From: Siphonodentalium dalli
Lineage: Eukaryota; Mollusca; Scaphopoda; Gadilida; Siphonodentaliidae
NCBI GenBank assembly: GCA_032622095.1
Contig: CP136062.1
Location: 6,324,001-6,388,000 of the forward strand
Direction: 5' to 3'
Length of the DNA: 64,000 nucleotides
The stretch's first letter is position 1, and each line of letters begins with the position of its first letter. The notes beneath the pieces are model-generated. The model did no database searches, had not been told where the DNA came from, and saw nothing but the letters and a program-made list of their open reading frames with translations. Both the position numbers and the translations under genes were made by a program. This document shows, piece after piece, positions 57,321 through 64,000 of this stretch.

Positions 57321-60300
57321 AATGTGTGATTAACAGCCGCATATGTGTTATTTCCCCCTGGTATATGACATACTTGCATACGTCGCGTAAGGATAACAAT
57401 TTGTATTTGACTGATCGTGCGATCATTACGCCACTGCACTCGTCCGATATACGACAACAGTATCTCGCGCATGCGATTTTGTGTATATATTCCGTACCAA
57501 GCGTGCGATATTGATGTCGTGTCAAGTGCGTCCATATGCGTGCGACATACAGTATATGGCAATAGTTTGACAATCCGTTAGTGGTATACTATGTTCAATT
57601 GTGGTTAATTCTTAATTTCACATTGCATGCGTTCTAGAGTTGGGATACGTCGATATTCCGGTAGGGGCGTTCACATGGTTGCGGCATCGATTAATGGATC
57701 CTGGCATATGGACTGAACATTGCTTTATTGCCGTAGTAGCGCAGTGTACACAAAATGAAGCCTTAAATTGTTTACACAACCAGTAATTGGGTACAGTATT
57801 CTCGACTACGTCTATGACTGAATGCTGGTGCTGATGGTGTTTGGTGTCCGTAATATTTTGAAGCAGATATGACAATTATCGCAAGAAAAATACAAATTAA
57901 GTTACTAAAATGCAGGTTTTATGGTTAAATCTATACGTGTTTTTTTTACCTGAAATTGAGCATTTTCACTCAAGAAACAGTGTTAGGCAACATCTATCTT
58001 GCAGGGATATAGAGACATCGGTGGGGAAGAGTCAGTTAGAATATATCGATCGAGCGTGTGGTAAACAGACCCAGTTGCATGTTTGTTACTGGCCGATAGT
58101 GTATGATAATCATGCATGCATGCGTCTTTTAATGAGAACAATAATGTTTTTGGCAGATTGTGCTATCCTACGCCATTGAACTCGTCCGATATACTGACAA
58201 CAGTAAGACACACGCGTAGTTTTATTCCATACCAAGCATGCGACATTGATATCGTGTCATAAGTGCATCCACATGCTTGCGACATATACTAGTTATGCCA
58301 ATAGTCTGTCCAACCGGTAGTGGGAAATTGTATTTAATCGTGGATACTTCTTAATTTCACATTGCGTTCCGAAGTTGATCAACATATCCTGGTATATATT
58401 GACTGAAAATTGCTTTATTGACGTAGTAGCAGTGTACACATTATTTATGTAGGAACGCTTTACGTACAAACAAATAACGATTATATAACGGTGTGAGTCG
58501 TGTGACATAACCTGTATGACTGAATTTTGGGAATTATGTGCATGCCTGCGTCGCGTAAGGATGACACTTAGGGTTGCACTCGTTCGATATACTGATACCA
58601 GTAACATACGCGTTCGGTTTTGTGTATGTATCCCACATATTGATATAGTGTCAAATGCATGCGTTCATATGCTTGCGACATATACTGTGACATGGGTCTG
58701 TCAATCCGTTAATGTCACTATGTTCAATCGTGCCGGTTAGTTCTTAATGTCACACCTGTGTTCTTTAGTTGGGATATGGGACGAGCACCCATATGCTTGC
58801 GACATGACTGTAACAGGACTTGTCTCTTCGGATTGTGAACTGTACTATACTGTATGACGTCACCATGTGCTCACACAATTCCCTCCAACTTATGCAAATA
58901 AGCATTTCTATCTCAGATTTGAATAGACGTTGGATATTTTCGGACTACATGACTTAGCTGTGTAGCAACACACCATGAGCTATACAGCACACCCTGTCAT
59001 CACTCCACATGTAGTGCAGAATTTCAACACACAACTTGGAGTATTTTGTAATGTAATTTTATTATATTTCCACGTTGTCAAGCAGACCAGATCTTCGGTG
59101 TTAACAGTAAACGAATCGAGTAAAAAATGTTGTGAAAATGTGTGATTAACAGCCGCATATGTGTTATTTCCCCCTGGTATATGACATACTTGCATACGTC
59201 GCGTAAGGATAACAATTTGTATTTGACTGATCGTGCGATCATTACGCCACTGCACTCGTCCGATATACGACAACAGTATCTCGCGCATGCGATTTTGTGT
59301 ATATATTCCGTACCAAGCGTGCGATATTGATGTCGTGTCAAGTGCGTCCATATGCGTGCGACATACAGTATATGGCAATAGTTTGACAATCCGTTAGTGG
59401 TATACTATGTTCAATTGTGGTTAATTCTTAATTTCACATTGCATGCGTTCTAGAGTTGGGATACGTCGATATTCCGGTAGGGGCGTTCACATGGTTGCGG
59501 CATCGATTAATGGATCCTGGCATATGGACTGAACATTGCTTTATTGCCGTAGTAGCGCAGTGTACACAAAATGAAGCCTTAAATTGTTTACACAACCAGT
59601 AATTGGGTACAGTATTCTCGACTACGTCTATGACTGAATGCTGGTGCTGATGGTGTTTGGTGTCCGTAATATTTTGAAGCAGATATGACAATTATCGCAA
59701 GAAAAATACAAATTAAGTTACTAAAATGCAGGTTTTATGGTTAAATCTATACGTGTTTTTTTTACCTGAAATTGAGCATTTTCACTCAAGAAACAGTGTT
59801 AGGCAACATCTATCTTGCAGGGATATAGAGACATCGGTGGGGAAGAGTCAGTTAGAATATATCGATCGAGCGTGTGGTAAACAGAGCCAGTTGCATGTTT
59901 GTTACTGGCCGATAGTGTATGATAATCATGCATGCATGCGTCTTTTAATGAGAACAATAATGTTTTTGGCAGATTGTGCTATCCTACGCCATTGAACTCG
60001 TCCGATATACTGACAACAGTAAGACACACGCGTAGTTTTATTCCATACCAAGCATGCGACATTGATATCGTGTCATAAGTGCATCCACATGCTTGCGACA
60101 TATACTAGTTATGCCAATAGTCTGTCCAACCGGTAGTGGGAAATTGTATTTAATCGTGGATACTTCTTAATTTCACATTGCGTTCCGAAGTTGATCAACA
60201 TATCCTGGTATATATTGACTGAAAATTGCTTTATTGACGTAGTAGCAGTGTACACATTATTTATGTAGGAACGCTTTACGTACAAACAAATAACGATTAT

Positions 60301-62768
60301 ATAACGGTGTGAGTCGTGTGACATAACCTGTATGACTGAATTTTGGGAATTATGTGCATGCCTGCGTCGCGTAAGGATGACACTTAGGGTTGCACTCGTT
60401 CGATATACTGATACCAGTAACATACGCGTTCGGTTTTGTGTATGTATCCCACATATTGATATAGTGTCAAATGCATGCGTTCATATGCTTGCGACATATA
60501 CTGTGACATGGGTCTGTCAATCCGTTAATGTCACTATGTTCAATCGTGCCGGTTAGTTCTTAATGTCACACCTGTGTTCTTTAGTTGGGATATGGGACGA
60601 GCACCCATATGCTTGCGACATGACTGTAACAGGACTTGTCTCTTCGGATTGTGAACTGTACTATACTGTATGACGTCACCATGTGCTCACACAATTCCCT
60701 CCAACTTATGCAAATAAGCATTTCTATCTCAGATTTGAATAGACGTTGGATATTTTCGGACTACATGACTTAGCTGTGTAGCAACACACCATGAGCTATA
60801 CAGCACACCCTGTCATCACTCCACATGTAGTGCAGAATTTCAACACACAACTTGGAGTATTTTGTAATGTAATTTTATTATATTTCCACGTTGTCAAGCA
60901 GACCAGATCTTCGGTGTTAACAGTAAACGAATCGAGTAAAAAATGTTGTGAAAATGTGTGATTAACAGCCGCATATGTGTTATTTCCCCCTGGTATATGA
61001 CATACTTGCATACGTCGCGTAAGGATAACAATTTGTATTTGACTGATCGTGCGATCATTACGCCACTGCACTCGTCCGATATACGACAACAGTATCTCGC
61101 GCATGCGATTTTGTGTATATATTCCGTACCAAGCGTGCGATATTGATGTCGTGTCAAGTGCGTCCATATGCGTGCGACATACAGTATATGGCAATAGTTT
61201 GACAATCCGTTAGTGGTATACTATGTTCAATTGTGGTTAATTCTTAATTTCACATTGCATGCGTTCTAGAGTTGGGATACGTCGATATTCCGGTAGGGGC
61301 GTTCACATGGTTGCGGCATCGATTAATGGATCCTGGCATATGGACTGAACATTGCTTTATTGCCGTAGTAGCGCAGTGTACACAAAATGAAGCCTTAAAT
61401 TGTTTACACAACCAGTAATTGGGTACAGTATTCTCGACTACGTCTATGACTGAATGCTGGTGCTGATGGTGTTTGGTGTCCGTAATATTTTGAAGCAGAT
61501 ATGACAATTATCGCAAGAAAAATACAAATTAAGTTACTAAAATGCAGGTTTTATGGTTAAATCTATACGTGTTTTTTTTACCTGAAATTGAGCATTTTCA
61601 CTCAAGAAACAGTGTTAGGCAACATCTATCTTGCAGGGATATAGAGACATCGGTGGGGAAGAGTCAGTTAGAATATATCGATCGAGCGTGTGGTAAACAG
61701 ACCCAGTTGCATGTTTGTTACTGGCCGATAGTGTATGATAATCATGCATGCATGCGTCTTTTAATGAGAACAATAATGTTTTTGGCAGATTGTGCTATCC
61801 TACGCCATTGAACTCGTCCGATATACTGACAACAGTAAGACACACGCGTAGTTTTATTCCATACCAAGCATGCGACATTGCTATCGTGTCATAAGTGCAT
61901 CCACATGCTTGCGACATATACTAGTTATGCCAATAGTCTGTCCAACCGGTAGTGGGAAATTGTATTTAATCGTGGATACTTCTTAATTTCACATTGCGTT
62001 CCGAAGTTGATCAACATATCCTGGTATATATTGACTGAAAATTGCTTTATTGACGTAGTAGCAGTGTACACATTATTTATGTAGGAACGCTTTACACACA
62101 AACAAATAACGATTATATAACGGTGTGAGTCGTGTGACATAACCTGTATGACTGAATTTTGGGAATTATGTGCATGCCTGCTTCGCGTAAGGATGACACT
62201 TAAGGTTGCAATCGTTCGATATACTGATACCAGTAACATACGCGTGCGGTTTTGTGTATGTATCCCACATATTGATATAGTGTCAAATGCATGCGTTCAT
62301 ATGCTTGCGACACATACTGTGACATGGGTCTGTCAATCCGTTAATGTCACTATGTTCAATCGTGCCGGTTAGTTCTTAATGTCACACCTGTGTTCTTTAG
62401 TTGGGATATGGGACGAGCACCCATATGCTTGCGACATGACTGTAACAGGACTTGTCTCTTCGGGTTGTGAACTGTACTATACTGTATGACGTCACCATGT
62501 GCTCACACAATTCCCTCCAACTTATGCAAATAAGCATTTCTATCTCAGATTTGAATAGACGTTGGATATTTTCGGACTACATGACTTAGCTGTGTAGCAA
62601 CACACCATGAGCTATACAGCACACCCTGTCATCACTCCACATGTAGTGCAGAATTTCAACACACAACTTGGAGTATTTTGTAATGTAATTTTATTATATT
62701 TCCACGCTGTCAAGCAGACCAGATCTTCGGTGTTAACAGTAAACGAATCGAGTAAAAAATGTTGTGAA
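57321..62768 (+). repeat. 1,816 bp higher-order tandem repeat, three exact units
   Basis: Units start at 57,321, 59,137 and 60,953 (AATGTGTGATTAACAGCCGC) and the third closes at 62,768. Units 1 and 2 are nearly identical. The visible substitutions in unit 3 start at about 61,880 and continue to its end (for example near 62,097, 62,182, 62,244, 62,311, 62,463 and 62,706). Each unit contains two or more diverged ~735 bp monomers. Open frames of up to 132 codons repeat with the units and have no recognisable content. Confidence 0.96.
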
Positions 62769-62774
62769 AATGTG

Positions 62775-63000
62775 AACAGTGTCGCACAATAGAACACCTC
62801 TTCGAAAGTTCTATTTGAGCACAGGAAGAAATGTCATTATTTCCCTTTATCTTTGTCACATCAATTTCGTCGACTAATTTCGATACCGGTATAATTCAAA
62901 AGCGGTAATTATTATAAATGTATTTCGTATCGCAAACTGCCAGATTTAATCTACGTGGGCTTTATTACGTTTACGTATGGTCATATTAGAATGTATATAT
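62775..63000. other. No gene seen
   Basis: Short unique spacer with a GATACCGGTAT palindrome. Confidence 0.4.
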
Positions 63001-63009
63001 GTATATATG

Positions 63010-63530
63010 TATGTCCTTTATAGACTCGAAAACGGCTCCACCGATTGAGCCCAAACTTCCTATCTAAGGGTAAAAAACCACGGGAAGTGTCATCGCACCA
63101 TTCGAGCCAGTGCGACCACTCCTTCACCCGTCAACTGCCACCGCAATGGGGAGTGATGGGTTAATCGTGTGATAATTAATGAGCGTTTGTATATGACGCG
63201 TCGCTATTCAAGAGCGTTTATCTACTTTAGGGAAAATATACGGCATTTGACCGTCTCGGAATCAGGGGATATCGAGACGAAAACTGCTGGGCCGATTGAA
63301 CCCAAACTTGCTGTGTAAGGGTAACAAATCCAGAGGCAGTGCACGCGGACCATTCGCGAGCCCGTGCGATCACTCCTTCACTCTTCAACTGCCACCGTAA
63401 TTGGGATTGATGGGTTAATCGCGTGATAATTAATGAGCGTTTGTATATAAGGCGTCGCTATTAAAGAGCGTTTATCTACTTTAGTGAAAATATACGGCAG
63501 GTCAAAACTGGGGGATATCGAGACGAAATT
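63010..63530. repeat. ~240-245 bp tandem repeat, two units plus a partial
   Basis: CCGATTGAGCCCAAACTTCC / CCGATTGAACCCAAACTTGC, CACTCCTTCAC, GGGTTAATCG.GTGATAATTA, ATGAGCGTTTGTATAT and AGAGCGTTTATCTACTTTAG recur. The GAGACGAAA block falls at about 63,270 and 63,511. Confidence 0.85.
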
Positions 63531-63569
63531 TCCTACTTAGAGGTTCCAAGGGACGGGGGAGATTCCGTC

Positions 63570-63830
63570 GGGTCAGTTTGTCCACCCGAGGTGACATTGA
63601 CCTTGAAACGGGTACCCACAAATGACCTTGGGCGGTATCTCGGTAGTCAGCTGTGACATCGATGTGAAATGTGTTATGTATGGTCAACTCGGGACGGGAA
63701 ATATTTTTGTCCGGTTATTTTGTCCACCCAACATGATCTTGACACGGGTACCCGCAAATTACCTTGTGCGATATTTCGGGCATCAGCGGTGGCAGCGACA
63801 TACGGGGTTACCTTGAAAAACAAAAATTAA
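63570..63830. repeat. ~142 bp tandem duplication
   Basis: TGTCCACCC at 63,579 and 63,721, followed in both by CTTGA.ACGGGTACCC, CAAAT.ACCTTG and ATCTCGG/ATTTCGG..TCAGC. Confidence 0.75.
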
Positions 63831-64000
63831 TGGATCGACCAAAGCCATGGGACCAATCCCGCCAGTGGTGGGCTAATCTGCTAGTAGTCTTTATATGGTA
63901 TCGTTCTGTTGGCCTCTCTATATCATATAAATACTTTTTCTAGAAACCATTAAACCAACTCGACGTGCGATTTCCCTGCGCTCCTGTTGCACAAATTCTT

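Noticed and set aside
57215-62797. Conserved-looking small proteins repeated three times
   Set aside because: Conservation follows from 1,816 bp unit identity; both strands and all frames are equally conserved.

Overview
This is a repeat-dominated eukaryotic window. There is no operon structure, no rRNA or tRNA gene and no intact long host gene. Two APE-type LINEs, many lineage-style repeats (including one whose unit ends in GGACGGACGG plus a G-run and a TATAATAA end), MITEs, minisatellites and AG/GT-bounded exon candidates point to a marine invertebrate. Mollusc is my best guess, from repeat style only and not from a gene.

Layout. 1-1.6 kb: a ~141 bp satellite. 1.7-8.1 kb: mostly unique AT-rich sequence with hairpins, a ~140-169 bp repeat and short interspersed repeats rich in AAGGTCA. 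8.1-10.95 kb: the 3' three quarters of a LINE (LINE-A, minus strand), open except for two nonsense codons. 10.953-35.375 kb: a very large terminal-inverted-repeat element inserted in the endonuclease domain of LINE-A. Its two ends are flanked by the same 8 bp (TGTATCTC). Removing the element and one copy of those 8 bp puts the LINE-A endonuclease back in frame. Its left arm is an 8.7 kb tandem array with nested periods (~180, ~402/582 and ~2,372 bp); the matching right arm is about 1 kb. Poly-G modules and old inverted monomers bracket an interior that holds a decayed two-exon zinc-finger gene, a MITE, interspersed repeats and a 122 bp minisatellite. I see no transposase.

35.165-46.1 kb: the right terminus plus 3' flank of the large element occurs twice, 9,898 bp apart (35.165-36.196 and 45.063-46.094, differing at only a handful of sites). 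Between the copies lies a second LINE (LINE-B, minus strand): ORF1 at 43.3-44.4 kb and ORF2 at 36.8-40.2 kb, the latter with a 2A-type motif (DVETNPGP) behind a hydrophobic leader. 46.1-48.2 kb: mostly unique. 48.2-51.0 kb: ~75 copies of a 37 bp minisatellite. 51-55.8 kb: unique AT-rich sequence with small hairpins and one candidate 49-codon ORF. 55.8-62.8 kb: diverged ~735 bp monomers that become three near-identical 1,816 bp tandem units. 63.0-63.85 kb: two short tandem repeats.

The main result is the large insertion and its repeat-built arms. Its ends, target duplication and interrupted host frame can all be read directly. Its superfamily, mobilising enzyme and exact right end (35,375 or 45,273) cannot be settled from sequence alone.
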